Shown: positions 1-10,237, counted from the first letter of the stretch. The stretch is 64,000 nt of DNA from Proteobacteria bacterium DTSAM18 (GCA_028767165.1 JARACJ010000009.1:62001-126000), one strand, 5' to 3'. Program-made: numbers and translations. Notes: a model not told the origin generated them from the sequence alone.

Positions 1-1
1 C

Positions 2-721
2 TTCCTGACGATCATCTGGGGCGTCTGGCACATCGCCGACTGGCACTTCATCACGCCCACCTCCAACGAGGCCCACTACGAGGCCGAGATGGCGGCTGCG
101 GCGGAGCAGTGGCCGGATCTCGGCAAGAAGGCCGAGCGCGACGACTCGCCGGAGACCCTGGCCCTCGGCAAGGAGCTGTACACCGCCAACTGCGTCGCCT
201 GTCACATGGCCGACCTGTCCGGCGGCATCGGCCCCAACCTGAAGGACTCGGAGTGGATCCACGGCGGCGACTACGAGTCCGTGGTCAACACCCTCACCAA
301 CGGCGTGGCCGCCAAGGGCATGCCCGCCTGGGGTCCGGTCCTCGGCCCGAAGAAGGTGGCGGCCCTCGCCTCCTACGTGCTGTCCGAGAACACCGGTGAG
401 GCCCCCGCGGCCCCCGCCGAGGAGCCCGCGGCCGCCCCGGAGGGCGGTGCCGAAGGAACCCCGACGGACGTCGAGGCCGGCCCCGCCGATGGCAAGGCGA
501 TCTTCGAGAAGAACTGCGTGGCCTGTCACAAGGCAGACCTCAGTGGACTCGTAGGACCCAACCTCAAGGACGACGAGTGGATCCACGGCGGCTCCCTGGA
601 GGAGATCGTCGCCACCATCACCAACGGCGTGCCCGAGAAGGGCATGATCTCCTGGAAGACCCAGCTGTCCGACGAGGAGATCGCGGCCGTCGCCAAGTAC
701 GTGTTCGAGTACGAAGATTGA
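2..721 (+). CDS. ccoP: cbb3-type cytochrome c oxidase diheme subunit CcoP, 5' truncated
   Basis: This is the 3' part of the membrane-anchored diheme c subunit that passes electrons to the CcoN/CcoO core of the high-affinity cbb3 oxidase. The frame is open from base 2, so the ATG at 89 is internal. The first residues (FLTIIWGVWHIADWH) look like the end of a membrane segment and are followed by the CcoP-like YEAEMAAAAEQ. Two heme c motifs CVACH are visible, about residues 64-68 and 171-175 of the fragment. Each is followed by a near-identical module (GPNLKD.EWIHGG ... TNGV..KGM..W), where the Met of KGM is the likely axial ligand, so the two heme domains are an internal duplication. A Pro/Ala/Glu-rich linker separates them. 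ccoG, a ccoH-like gene and ccoI follow, as in standard cco loci; ccoN and ccoO should lie to the left. Confidence 0.93.
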   Translation, partial: FLTIIWGVWHIADWHFITPTSNEAHYEAEMAAAAEQWPDLGKKAERDDSPETLALGKELYTANCVACHMADLSGGIGPNLKDSEWIHGGDYESVVNTLTNGVAAKGMPAWGPVLGPKKVAALASYVLSENTGEAPAAPAEEPAAAPEGGAEGTPTDVEAGPADGKAIFEKNCVACHKADLSGLVGPNLKDDEWIHGGSLEEIVATITNGVPEKGMISWKTQLSDEEIAAVAKYVFEYED

Positions 722-727
722 CCCATC

Positions 728-753
728 GGGGGTGTGTCCTCGGACACACCCCC
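728..753 (+). terminator. perfect 12-bp hairpin between ccoP and ccoG
   Basis: GGGGGTGTGTCC pairs perfectly with GGACACACCCCC across a 2-base centre. No T-run follows, and the ccoG ribosome binding site begins five bases after the stem. It could be a partial terminator or an RNA-stability element that sets the ratio of oxidase subunits to assembly factors. It also shows that the GTG at 734, which lies inside the stem, is a poor start for ccoG. Confidence 0.6.
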
Positions 754-769
754 ACACAGGAGCCCTCCC

Positions 770-2101
770 ATGGGACTGTTCTCCCATAGCCGCCAGTGGC
801 TGTACCCCATGTCGATCAAGGGGCGCTTCTCCTCCTGGCACAAGCGCACCGCGGCGATCCTCTTCTTCATCCTCGGTGTGGTCCCCTGGCTCCGCTACAA
901 GGGTGACCCGCTGTTCCTGGCCAACCTGGCCACCCGCCGCATGACGTTCTTCGGCAACGTCTTCACGGCATCGGACGGGTTCCTCATCCTCGTGACGGCC
1001 CTGTCGGCCGCCTTCGGTCTGTTTCTGTTCACCGCCCTCTTCGGCCGGGTGTGGTGCGGCTATGCCTGCCCGCAGTCGGTCTTCATGATCAACATCGTCT
1101 TTCCCATCGAGCGCTGGATCGAGGGAAGCCGCGCCAAGCACATGCGTCGCGACGAGCAGGGCTTCTCGGTGGCCACCACCGCCCGCAAGGCCGTCAAGTT
1201 CGGCCTGTTCGCACTGATCGCCTTCGTCATCTCCATGTCCTTCATGGGCTTCTTCGTCCGCACCGACGTGCTGTGGACCGGCGCGGCGTCCACCACGGCC
1301 TACTCCGCCGTGGCCTTCTTCACCTTCCTGTGGTTCTGGGACTTCGCCTGGTTCCGCGAGCAGGTCTGCAACTACGTGTGCCCCTACGCCCGCTTCCAGG
1401 GCGCCCTCACCGACGACGAGTCGCTCGTCATCGCCTACGACGTGCCCCGCGGCGAGCCCCGCGGACGGGACGCCCGGGCGCGGGGCGGCTGCATCGACTG
1501 CAACAAGTGCGTCGTCGTCTGCCCCGCCGGCATCGACATCCGCGACGGCTACCAGCTCGAGTGCATCGCCTGCGGCAAGTGCGTCGACGCCTGCACCTCG
1601 GTCATGGACAAGCTCGGCTACGAGACCCTCGTCCGCTACACCACCGAGGCCCAGGACGAAGGCCGCGAGGCGCGCTGGGTCCGCCCCCGCACCCTCGTCT
1701 ACACCGCCATCCTGGCCATCGTCACCGCGCTGGGTGTGAACTACCTGATGGACCGCAGCGACATCGAGCTCGTCGTCGACCGCACGCCGGGCCCGGTGTT
1801 CATCGTCGACGACGACGGCTTCGTCCGGAACAACTACATGCTCCGGATCATCGACCGCACCGGCGAGGAAGGCACCCGTACCTACGAGGTCACCGCCACT
1901 GGGCTTCCCGAGGGGTCCCAAGTGCTGGCCCAGCCCGTCACCCTGAAGTCCTCCGAGCAGGGCGTCGCCCCCCTCATCATCCGCGTCCCCCGCAGCGAGG
2001 CCGACAGCACGCTGCCCTTCACGGTGCACATCGAGGGCGCGGGCATCTCCAACGACAAGAACACGACCTTCAAGGGTCCCGAGCGCAGAGGCACCCCATG
2101 A
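770..2101 (+). CDS. ccoG: cbb3 oxidase assembly protein CcoG (polyferredoxin, Cu(II) reductase family)
   Basis: CcoG/FixG (RdxA) is a membrane iron-sulfur protein needed for cbb3 oxidase assembly; family members have been reported to reduce Cu(II). The protein has 443 residues, with several N-terminal membrane segments and two membrane-proximal Cys motifs (VWCGYACPQ and CNYVCPYARFQ). Near residue 241 come two ferredoxin-type clusters, CIDCNKCVVVCP and CIACGKCVDAC. The C-terminal third is an Ig-like periplasmic domain typical of the family. ATG 770 is chosen because AGGAG lies seven bases upstream; the in-frame GTG at 734 is inside a hairpin. The stop overlaps the next start (ATGA). Confidence 0.95.
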   Translation: MGLFSHSRQWLYPMSIKGRFSSWHKRTAAILFFILGVVPWLRYKGDPLFLANLATRRMTFFGNVFTASDGFLILVTALSAAFGLFLFTALFGRVWCGYACPQSVFMINIVFPIERWIEGSRAKHMRRDEQGFSVATTARKAVKFGLFALIAFVISMSFMGFFVRTDVLWTGAASTTAYSAVAFFTFLWFWDFAWFREQVCNYVCPYARFQGALTDDESLVIAYDVPRGEPRGRDARARGGCIDCNKCVVVCPAGIDIRDGYQLECIACGKCVDACTSVMDKLGYETLVRYTTEAQDEGREARWVRPRTLVYTAILAIVTALGVNYLMDRSDIELVVDRTPGPVFIVDDDGFVRNNYMLRIIDRTGEEGTRTYEVTATGLPEGSQVLAQPVTLKSSEQGVAPLIIRVPRSEADSTLPFTVHIEGAGISNDKNTTFKGPERRGTP

Positions 2102-2226
2102 TGAAGTTCCAGCACGGCCTGATCCTCGCCGGCGTCGTCGTCGTCATCGCCAACATCATCTGGGTCACCACGGCCTTCAGGGTCCACGACCCGGTCGAGA
2201 CCTCCTACGAGCTCGAGGAACGGTGA
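2098..2226 (+). CDS. ccoH: minimal CcoH/FixH-like membrane protein
   Basis: A 42-residue protein with one membrane segment (roughly residues 6-26) and a short acidic tail (HDPVETSYELEER). Its position between ccoG and ccoI is that of ccoH/fixH, whose product helps the P-type ATPase and oxidase assemble. FixH proteins usually have a periplasmic domain of over 100 residues after the single helix. Here only the helix and the start of the linker remain, so this is a minimal version or an analogue. It overlaps ccoG by 4 bases and ends overlapping the GTG of ccoI, which argues strongly that it is translated. Assignment is by position plus weak N-terminal resemblance. It could instead be an unrelated one-helix cco accessory protein. 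Confidence 0.6.
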   Translation: MMKFQHGLILAGVVVVIANIIWVTTAFRVHDPVETSYELEER

Positions 2227-4508
2227 ACGCCACCCCCGCCCATCCCTGTCCCCACTGCGGCACCCTCGTCGAGGGGCCCGAGGGCACGTTCTGCTGCCAC
2301 GGCTGCGCCACAGCGGCCCAGCTGCTGTCGGAGACCGGCCTGTCGTCCTGGTACGACACCCGGCAGCAGCAGGCCCCCCGCTCCCAGCGGGCCGCGGCCA
2401 TCGCCTGGGACACCCTTCCCACCCGCCCCACCGAGGACGGCGTGGAGTGCACCCTGCAGGTCGGCGGCCTCCGCTGCGCGAGCTGCGTGTGGGTCACCGA
2501 ACAGGTGCTGCAGCGCACGCCGGGCGTGAAGGAGGCCTACGTCTCCTACGCCACCGGACGCACCCGCCTCACCTTCGATCCGGAGGTCGTCGCGCTCGCC
2601 GATCTCGCGGACCGTATCGCCACCCTCGGCTACACCCCCCAGCCCGCCGGCGCCGATCAGGTGGCCGATCGGGATCTGATGATCCGCACGGGCGTGGCCA
2701 CGTTCTGCGCCATGAACGTGATGGGGCTCTCGGTGGGCCTGTACGCCGGCTGGCTCGACGGCATGTCCGAGACCTTCGTGCGGCTGTTCCAGCAGCTGAG
2801 CCTGTGGCTGGCCACGCCGGCGGTGCTGTGGTGCGCCGTGCCCTTCTACAAGGGCGCCTGGGGCGGGCTGAAGAACCGCACCCTTCACATGGACCTGCCC
2901 ATCTCCCTGGCCATCCTGGTGATGTTCGCCCACGGGCTCGTGGCCACGTTCCTGCACCTGGGTGAGCCCTGGTTCGACTCCTTGACGATGCTGGTGGCCC
3001 TGCTGCTCGCCGGCCGCATGCTCGAGGCCCGCGGACGCCGCCGCACCGCCGAGGCCGCGGCCAGCCTGGCCGCCGTGGTACCCGCCACCGCCCGCAAGGT
3101 GGTGGGCGACGCCATCGAGCAGGTGCCGAGCGACCAGCTCGCCGAGGGGGACGTCGTCCTCGTGGCCATGGGCGAGGAGGTCCCCGCCGACGGCGTGGCG
3201 CTGACCGGCGGCGCCCGGGCGCGGATGAGCCTGCTCACCGGCGAGTCCCGGCCCGTCACGATCGCGGCCGGCGACGAGCTGGTGGCCGGCGCCGTGATCG
3301 ACGAGGGCCACGTGGAGCTCCGGGTCACCCGCACCGGCAGCGACACCGTGGTCCAGAAGATGGCCCAGCAGCTCGAGAAGGCCTGCGACCAGCGGGAGGA
3401 GGTCTCGGCGGCCGACCGCCTCGCCCCCGTGTTCACCGCCGGCACCCTGGGCCTCGCCGCCCTCACCCTCGCCGGCACGTGGGCCTTCGTGGACGCCAGC
3501 GAGGCCATCCGCCGCACGATCGCCGTGCTGGTGGTGGCCTGCCCCTGTGCGCTGGCCCTGTCGGCCCCGATGGTCCGGGCCGCGGGCCTGGGCGCCGCCG
3601 CTCGCCGGGGCCTGCTGCTCCGCTCGGGCTCGGCGCTGCTGTCCCTGGCCGAGGTCGATCAGGTGGTCATCGACAAGACCGGCACCGCCACCGAGGGCGA
3701 GCCCCGGGTGGTCCGGGCCGACGACGAGGCACTCCGCGTGGCCGCCGCCCTCGAGCGCACCTCCGCGCACCCCATCGCCCGGGCGATCCTGTCGGCGACC
3801 GCCGAGCGTGGCATTCCCATTCCCACGGCCCAGCAGGTCCGGGAGATCCCCGGCGAGGGCCTGCGCGGCCGGCTCGACGGCCACGACTGGACCCTCGGCG
3901 CCGGCGACGGCGGCCAGGTGGTCCTGCGCCGGGACGACGGCGCCTGGTGGCCCATCGAGCTGCAGGACATCCCCCGCTCCGACACGCCCGTCGCCATCGC
4001 ACGGCTCAAGGACGAGGGCGCGGCGGTGGAGCTGCTCACCGGCGACCACGTCGACGTGGCCCGGGCCATCGGCGACCAGGTCGGGGCCGACCGGGTCACC
4101 GCCCAGGTGAGCCCCTCGGACAAGCAGCAGATCCTGGCCGCCCGTCAGGCCGAGGGCCACCACGTGCTGTTCGTGGGCGACGGCCTCAACGATGGCCCCG
4201 CGCTGGCCCAGGCCGACGTGGGCCTGGCGCTGTCCTCCGGTGCGGTGTCCAGCGTGCTGGTCTCCGACGGCGTCATCCTCGGCGGCCACCTCTCCGCCCT
4301 GCCCACGGCGCTGCGGATCGGACGGCTGGTGCGGCGACGGGAGCGGCTGAACCTGTGGCGTTCGGGCGCCTACAACGTCCTTGCGGTGGGCGCGGCCATG
4401 GCGGGCCTCGTGAACCCGCTCGTGGCGGCCATCCTGATGCCCCTGAGCAGCGGCCTCGTGATCGGCAGTGCGGCAAGCCTGGAACGGGCGGTGCGCAAGG
4501 CGGGTTGA
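2223..4508 (+). CDS. ccoI: cbb3 oxidase copper-transporting P1B-type ATPase CcoI
   Basis: A heavy-metal P-type ATPase that delivers copper for cbb3 oxidase maturation. The 761-residue protein starts with a Cys-rich metal-binding segment (CPHC at 9-12, then CCHGC), as in CcoI/FixI. An HMA-like domain with CASC follows at about 85-88. Then come the actuator loop with TGES, the membrane metal site CPCAL near residue 440, the phosphorylation motif DKTGT near 482 and the hinge motif GDGLNDGPAL near 652. It starts with GTG overlapping the stop of the preceding gene, so translation is coupled. The cco context favours the oxidase-specific CcoI role over a general CopA exporter. Confidence 0.93.
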   Translation: MNATPAHPCPHCGTLVEGPEGTFCCHGCATAAQLLSETGLSSWYDTRQQQAPRSQRAAAIAWDTLPTRPTEDGVECTLQVGGLRCASCVWVTEQVLQRTPGVKEAYVSYATGRTRLTFDPEVVALADLADRIATLGYTPQPAGADQVADRDLMIRTGVATFCAMNVMGLSVGLYAGWLDGMSETFVRLFQQLSLWLATPAVLWCAVPFYKGAWGGLKNRTLHMDLPISLAILVMFAHGLVATFLHLGEPWFDSLTMLVALLLAGRMLEARGRRRTAEAAASLAAVVPATARKVVGDAIEQVPSDQLAEGDVVLVAMGEEVPADGVALTGGARARMSLLTGESRPVTIAAGDELVAGAVIDEGHVELRVTRTGSDTVVQKMAQQLEKACDQREEVSAADRLAPVFTAGTLGLAALTLAGTWAFVDASEAIRRTIAVLVVACPCALALSAPMVRAAGLGAAARRGLLLRSGSALLSLAEVDQVVIDKTGTATEGEPRVVRADDEALRVAAALERTSAHPIARAILSATAERGIPIPTAQQVREIPGEGLRGRLDGHDWTLGAGDGGQVVLRRDDGAWWPIELQDIPRSDTPVAIARLKDEGAAVELLTGDHVDVARAIGDQVGADRVTAQVSPSDKQQILAARQAEGHHVLFVGDGLNDGPALAQADVGLALSSGAVSSVLVSDGVILGGHLSALPTALRIGRLVRRRERLNLWRSGAYNVLAVGAAMAGLVNPLVAAILMPLSSGLVIGSAASLERAVRKAG

Positions 4509-4601
4509 GGGCCCTGGTACTGGAGCCCGTGCCCGGCAAGGGCTAAGCTTGCGGTACCGCCCGTCCACCACGACGGACTGCCCCCTGCTGATGGAGACGC
4601 C

Positions 4602-5582
4602 ATGATCGCCCTGGTCGCCCTGCTGATGAACCCGGCCGCCGCCGAGGACCACTACTCCACCGCCGGCATCGCGGAGAACAGCGAGCAGTTCACCCGCATC
4701 GCCCAGGCCACGCAAACGCAGTTCGACCAGATGCAGCGGCAGATCGCCATCCAGGCCGACGCCCTGAACAAGTGGGAGAAGAACCTCGGCCTGCTCGGCG
4801 ACCGCGCGCCCGTCGAGGAGGTCGCGCTGTTCGGCGACATGAGCAAGCAGTTCGGCTCTTCAAAGCGGGCGGCCGAGGTGTACCTGGGCGGCCTGGCCGA
4901 CGAGACCTCCGACGTCTTCAGCGCGGCGCTCGAACGGGCGCTGCAGGGCGTCGATGCCATCGAGTGCGACGCCGGTCCCAGCGGCCCGCGGATGACCCGC
5001 GGCACCCAGGAGAAGGTGGAGTGCCCCGGTACCAGCCTGAGCGAGCAGATCGCCAAGACCATCGACGCCGACCCCATCCTGGCCGGCCAGGTCGACGAGC
5101 TGATGAAGCGCGAGGGCCCCGCCGTGGCGATGCCCATGGCGCCCGCCCAGCCCGTGGGCGAGGGTGCGCGGGTGGTGGTCGACCTGTACGACCTGATGAG
5201 CGCCTACACCCCCACGCCGATGCAGGCCGTCGCGGAGGGTGAGGATTTCGCGTGGCTCAAGCTCGAGGCCAAGCTCGAGGGCGACGTCGACGAGGCGCAG
5301 CTCGCCGCCCTCAAGCAGGAGCGCGAGCAGATCCGCCTGAGCAGCGCTGCGGCCTACGCCGAGCTCGCGGCGCCGGTGATGGCCGCCATCGAGGACGACG
5401 CGAAGAAGTGGGCCCGCGCCGGCCGTCCCGCGGTGGGCTTCTGCCCCCGTCCTGCGGCGCTGGAAGGGTGTTCCGTACCCATGGCCACCGACGCGTTGAT
5501 GGCCGAGATCGCCGAGCAGACGAAGACCCGCCGCGCCTTGATGAAGGTGGAGAAGACCGGCGTCGACATGATCACGGACTGA
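4602..5582 (+). CDS. secreted coiled-coil protein of unknown function
   Basis: I do not recognise this 326-residue protein. A short hydrophobic leader (MIALVALLMNPAAAED) suggests export. Residues about 15-60 are rich in Gln, Ala and charged residues with heptad-like spacing and probably form a coiled coil; helix-rich sequence continues to the end. Four Cys residues are scattered (IECDAGP, VECPGT, GFCPR, EGCSV) and could form disulfides after export. It lies 93 bases after ccoI, with a possible TA-rich element (GGCTAAGCTTG) around 4539, and 80 bases before asnS. It is probably its own transcription unit and need not belong to the oxidase locus. Confidence 0.7.
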   Translation: MIALVALLMNPAAAEDHYSTAGIAENSEQFTRIAQATQTQFDQMQRQIAIQADALNKWEKNLGLLGDRAPVEEVALFGDMSKQFGSSKRAAEVYLGGLADETSDVFSAALERALQGVDAIECDAGPSGPRMTRGTQEKVECPGTSLSEQIAKTIDADPILAGQVDELMKREGPAVAMPMAPAQPVGEGARVVVDLYDLMSAYTPTPMQAVAEGEDFAWLKLEAKLEGDVDEAQLAALKQEREQIRLSSAAAYAELAAPVMAAIEDDAKKWARAGRPAVGFCPRPAALEGCSVPMATDALMAEIAEQTKTRRALMKVEKTGVDMITD

Positions 5583-5662
5583 GGGGTACGCCCCCCGCAC
5601 AATGGCCGTGGTACATCCCGTCCGGACCCGATAGACGGCTCAGGCATCCATCTGGAGGAGCC

Positions 5663-7027
<1,365 letters not shown>

Positions 7028-7050
7028 GGCTCGCCCCGCGCACGCACCGA

Positions 7051-7084
7051 GGCCCGCTCCCCCACCAGGGGAGCGGGCCTTCCT
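7051..7084 (+). terminator. Rho-independent terminator of asnS
   Basis: GGCCCGCTCCCC pairs perfectly with GGGGAGCGGGCC (12 bp) around the loop CACCA, followed by TTCCT. It ends the asnS transcript. Confidence 0.85.
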
Positions 7085-7149
7085 GCTCTTGGGACGGCTC
7101 CCGACAGCACCATGGACACCTCCCCGATACAGACCTCACGGGGGCATGG

Positions 7150-8580
7150 ATGGCACGGATGTGGGACACGGTGGTCATCGGCAGCGGCGCGGGCGGGCTC
7201 GGCTGTGCGCTGCACCTCGCCGAGGGCGGGGCGAAGGTGCTGCTGGTGGAGGCGCTGACCTACCCCGGCGGCTGCGCGGGCACGTTCTCCCACAAGGGCA
7301 TCTCCCACGACGCCGGGGCCACGCTGCTCAGCCCGATGGGGCCCGACAACTGGCTGCCCCGGTGGCTGCGGGCCCACGGGGTCGAGCTGCCGCTGCACCG
7401 GCCCGATCCCGCGGTGGCGTTCCGAGCCCCCGGGGTCGACGTGCAGGTGCCGGGCAGCAGGCAGGCCTGGGTGGAGCGGCTGTGTGGACTTCCCGGCGCG
7501 CCCGTCGACGCCATCCGCCGCTTCTTCGCGGTGCAGGGAAAGGTGGCCGACCTGCTGTGGCCGGTGCTCGACGACCCGGACCTGCTGCCGCCCCTGTCCG
7601 GGCGGGCCCTGGGCGGCAACCTGCCCCGGGTGTTCGCGGCGCCCACGCTGCTGCCGCTGCTGGGCCGGCCCCTGCTGTCGGTGATGGAGCGCACGGGCGT
7701 GGCCGGGTTCCCTCCCCTGCGCATGTGGCTGGACGCGATGTGCCAGATCTCGGTGCAGACCAGCGCCGCCGAGGCGGAGGCGCCCTTCGCCCTGGCCTCC
7801 CTGGACTACTACTTCCGCAGTCCCGGCCACCCGGTGGGGGGCGTCGGCGCCCTGCCCCTCGCGATGGTGCGGGCCTTCGAAGGGGCGGGCGGCGCGCTGC
7901 GCTACGCGTCGAGGGTCCGGGGCCTGACGCGCCAGGACGACGGCACCTGGGCGGTCGACGTGCGGGGACGGACGGAGCACGCCCGCACGGTGGTCGCCAA
8001 CCTGCTCCCGAACGCCCTGGCCGACCTGCTGGGGCGGTCCACGCCGAGGCTGGAGAAGCTGTCCGGAGACGTCCACACCGGCTGGGGAGCCGCGATGTGG
8101 TACCTGCAGGGTCGCTGGGAGGGCCCGGACGTGCCCCACTGGCAGCTCATCGAACGTGCCGACGCGCCCCTGCACAGCGGCAACCACGTGTTCGTGTCCA
8201 TGGGGCCGCCGGAAGCGAACGGCCTGCGGACGGTCACCGCGTCCAGCCACGTGCCCATGCAGACGCCCCCGGACGGCCCCTCGATCGAGGCCATCCAGGG
8301 GCGGATGAAGGCGCTGCTGCGGGATCGACTGCCGGAGCTGGCCCTCGCCGGGGGCTACAGCGCCAGCCCGAGGACCTTCGCGCGGTTCACGAGACGCCCC
8401 GGTGGTTTCGTCGGCGGCGTGCCCCGGTGGCACGGCCTGCACAACTACCGGGGGATGTGGCCCCGGCCCATCGAGCGGGGGCTGTACCTGACCGGAGACA
8501 CGATGTTCCCCGGCCAGAGCGTCACGGCGGCGGCCCTCGGGGGGCACCGCGTGGCGGAGACGATCCTGCGGACGCTGTGA
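7150..8580 (+). CDS. FAD-dependent phytoene desaturase/carotenoid isomerase-family oxidoreductase
   Basis: A 476-residue flavoprotein of the CrtI/CRTISO superfamily. It opens with the dinucleotide-binding motif VVIGSGAGGLGCALHLAEGG, then the acidic ribose-binding residue in LLVEA and the PGGCAGTF loop. The segment PVGGVGALPLAMVRAF resembles the substrate-domain signature of carotenoid isomerases. The C-terminal GLYLTGDTMFPGQSV closes the FAD site. Family members desaturate, isomerise or saturate polyenes or prenyl chains; the substrate here is unknown and no carotenoid genes are adjacent. ATG 7150 is preceded by a weak CGGGGG; ATG 7159 is also possible. Its stop abuts the stop of the convergent lipoprotein gene without a single spare base. 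Confidence 0.8.
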   Translation: MARMWDTVVIGSGAGGLGCALHLAEGGAKVLLVEALTYPGGCAGTFSHKGISHDAGATLLSPMGPDNWLPRWLRAHGVELPLHRPDPAVAFRAPGVDVQVPGSRQAWVERLCGLPGAPVDAIRRFFAVQGKVADLLWPVLDDPDLLPPLSGRALGGNLPRVFAAPTLLPLLGRPLLSVMERTGVAGFPPLRMWLDAMCQISVQTSAAEAEAPFALASLDYYFRSPGHPVGGVGALPLAMVRAFEGAGGALRYASRVRGLTRQDDGTWAVDVRGRTEHARTVVANLLPNALADLLGRSTPRLEKLSGDVHTGWGAAMWYLQGRWEGPDVPHWQLIERADAPLHSGNHVFVSMGPPEANGLRTVTASSHVPMQTPPDGPSIEAIQGRMKALLRDRLPELALAGGYSASPRTFARFTRRPGGFVGGVPRWHGLHNYRGMWPRPIERGLYLTGDTMFPGQSVTAAALGGHRVAETILRTL

Positions 8581-9543
8581 TCAGTCGGCCGACAGGTCCT
8601 CGAGCAGGCCGTACAGGTTCTCGTAGCCGAACTCGTCGAAGGGAATGGTCCAGTCGACGCCGTCCAGCGTGAGCACGTAGGCGCCGGCGCCGGGGTTCGA
8701 GTCCACGAGCTGCACGCCCTCGCTGCCGTCCTCGGACCCGTAGTACACACTGCCCTCGAGCACCGTGCCCTCCTCGTCGTCGAGGTCCCACAGGAAGTCC
8801 ACCGTGCCGAACAGGTGGCCGGAGGTGGCGGAGGCGTCGGTGCGGGTGTGGCGTTCGCCATCGAGCTGCAGGCCCGGGAGCTCCTCGAAGCCTTCGTAGG
8901 CGAAGATGTTCTCGGGGTTGCGGATGTCGTGGATGGAGACGGTCTGGGTGCCGCCGACGAGCCCGGTGAAGTCGGTGGGGTTGTCGAGGTACTGCATCAT
9001 GCCCGCGCCACCGAAGCCGAGCACCCGGTTCTGGCCGAGCTCGAGGGTCAGGGCGTACAGGCTCATCACGTCGTGGGCGCCCTGCTCCGTGGTGGGGTCG
9101 ATGGCGCCGAGCACGTGGTCGAGCTCCAGCCACAGCAGGTCGTCCACCCACATGCCCCGCTCGTCGGACGCGTAGGAGGCGATGCGGACGTCGGTGACCG
9201 AGCTGCCGCTCGGACCCTTGACCTTCAGCCGGCTCAGGTGGGACTCGTCCTCCTTGTCCCAGCGGTAGTCCGCCTGCATCTCCATCTCGCCGCTGCCCTG
9301 GACCCAGGTGCCCGTGACGGTCTGGGCGGCCTCGCCCTGCAGGAGCGCGAGGGTGAACGCACCGCCGTCGCCGTCGTTCGACAGCAGCAGCACGCCGAGT
9401 CCGTCGTCTGTGCGGGCCACGAAGGCCTCTGCCTCGCCGAGGGCCACGGCCGCGTCGGTGGACTCCCACAGCTGGGGGTAGGTGCCGACATCACAGCCGG
9501 TCAGCAGGGCGGCGGGAACGGAGAGCAGGAACAGGGAGCGCAT
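8581..9543 (-). CDS. cassette A lipoprotein
   Basis: A 320-residue predicted lipoprotein with signal peptide and lipobox (ALLTGC, Cys about residue 16). No known domain is recognised. It is clearly paralogous to the lipoprotein at 10238-11239: both share the central signature VLGFGG.GM.QY..NPT.F.GLV, the preceding YALTLE, and a C-terminal GTVDF.W ... YGS/N.DGS region. The sequence is rich in Asp, Gly and beta-branched residues, suggesting a beta-sandwich or propeller. Its ATG overlaps the stop of the barrel gene upstream (ATGA), so the two are translationally coupled and probably work together at the outer membrane. Confidence 0.85.
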   Translation of the reverse strand: MRSLFLLSVPAALLTGCDVGTYPQLWESTDAAVALGEAEAFVARTDDGLGVLLLSNDGDGGAFTLALLQGEAAQTVTGTWVQGSGEMEMQADYRWDKEDESHLSRLKVKGPSGSSVTDVRIASYASDERGMWVDDLLWLELDHVLGAIDPTTEQGAHDVMSLYALTLELGQNRVLGFGGAGMMQYLDNPTDFTGLVGGTQTVSIHDIRNPENIFAYEGFEELPGLQLDGERHTRTDASATSGHLFGTVDFLWDLDDEEGTVLEGSVYYGSEDGSEGVQLVDSNPGAGAYVLTLDGVDWTIPFDEFGYENLYGLLEDLSAD

Positions 9544-10127
9544 CACTTGGCACCTCCGAAGCGCTTGCCGAAGCGGATGGAGGGACGGAAGCCCCATCCC
9601 ACCTGCAGATCACCGCCGTGGAGCACGTCCACCGGGTCGGCGTGGAGCTGCAGCTCGCCACCCATCGTCCAGCCCTTGTCCCGCAGGGGTACGGACACGC
9701 GGCCCACCGCGGCGGCGCCGACGGCGATGTGGGTCAGGGGGCGCAGCGTGCTGCTGCCGAGCTGCAGGTAGCGCACGTGGGGACCGACACCGACCGTCCA
9801 CATCACGCCGTTGTCACGGTGCCAGGCATGGCCGGCGCCGAGGAAGATGTCCGCGGACATCGTGCGGTCGTAGTCGACGCGCAGGCCACCACGGTTCTCG
9901 GCGGACACACCGCGGACGGGCACGCCCACGTCGACCGAACCCAGCAGGGACCAGGAGCGTCCCACCTGGAAGCCGTAGCCGAAGGAGACGTCCTGCATGC
10001 CGAGGGTCGGGCCGGACGACAGCTCGAGGCGGTCCATCTGGGTGCCGACGGACACGGCGTGCTCCTGGAAGGGAGCTGCCAGGGCGGGCGCGGCGAGCAA
10101 GACACCGGAAAGCAGGATTCGACGCAT
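9543..10127 (-). CDS. cassette A outer-membrane beta-barrel protein
   Basis: A 194-residue protein with a signal peptide (MRRILLSGVLLAAPALA). It then has alternating hydrophobic/polar strands with turn-rich Gly/Asp sequence and ends in FGKRFGGAK, a pattern expected for a small 8-stranded outer-membrane barrel. It is paralogous to the protein at 11236-11835: compare HGGDLQVGWGFRPSIR with HGGDLRVGLLLRPSIR. GGAGG lies six bases before the ATG. It is the first gene of cassette A, and its stop overlaps the lipoprotein start. Function unknown. Confidence 0.85.
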   Translation of the reverse strand: MRRILLSGVLLAAPALAAPFQEHAVSVGTQMDRLELSSGPTLGMQDVSFGYGFQVGRSWSLLGSVDVGVPVRGVSAENRGGLRVDYDRTMSADIFLGAGHAWHRDNGVMWTVGVGPHVRYLQLGSSTLRPLTHIAVGAAAVGRVSVPLRDKGWTMGGELQLHADPVDVLHGGDLQVGWGFRPSIRFGKRFGGAK

Positions 10128-10170
10128 GGAACCTCCGTGGGGACATCACATCCTGCCCGCCAGGAGGTCC

Positions 10171-10196
10171 ACCTTCCACGAAGGTTGTTCAAGGTT
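10171..10196 (-). promoter_or_regulatory. possible operator upstream of cassette A
   Basis: ACCTTC-CAC-GAAGGT is an inverted repeat (10171-10185) overlapping a direct repeat of AAGGTT (10181-10186 and 10191-10196). It sits about 45-70 bases before the cassette A start, between the two cassettes, where a promoter and operator would be expected. No regulator is known. Confidence 0.3.
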
Positions 10197-10237
10197 TGTC
10201 ATGCTGCCGTCCGGTACGGCGATCACGCCGCCATGAC

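Noticed and set aside
734-770. GTG 734 as the start of ccoG
   Set aside because: It lies inside a perfect hairpin and has no ribosome site; ATG 770 has AGGAG seven bases upstream and the family's usual start.
2205-4715. Long minus-strand open frame (836 codons) opposite ccoI
   Set aside because: High GC keeps this frame open; composition is low-complexity and shows no motifs, while the plus-strand ATPase is unmistakable. Similar long frames opposite rlmI, sbcC, asnS and tldD were dropped for the same reason.
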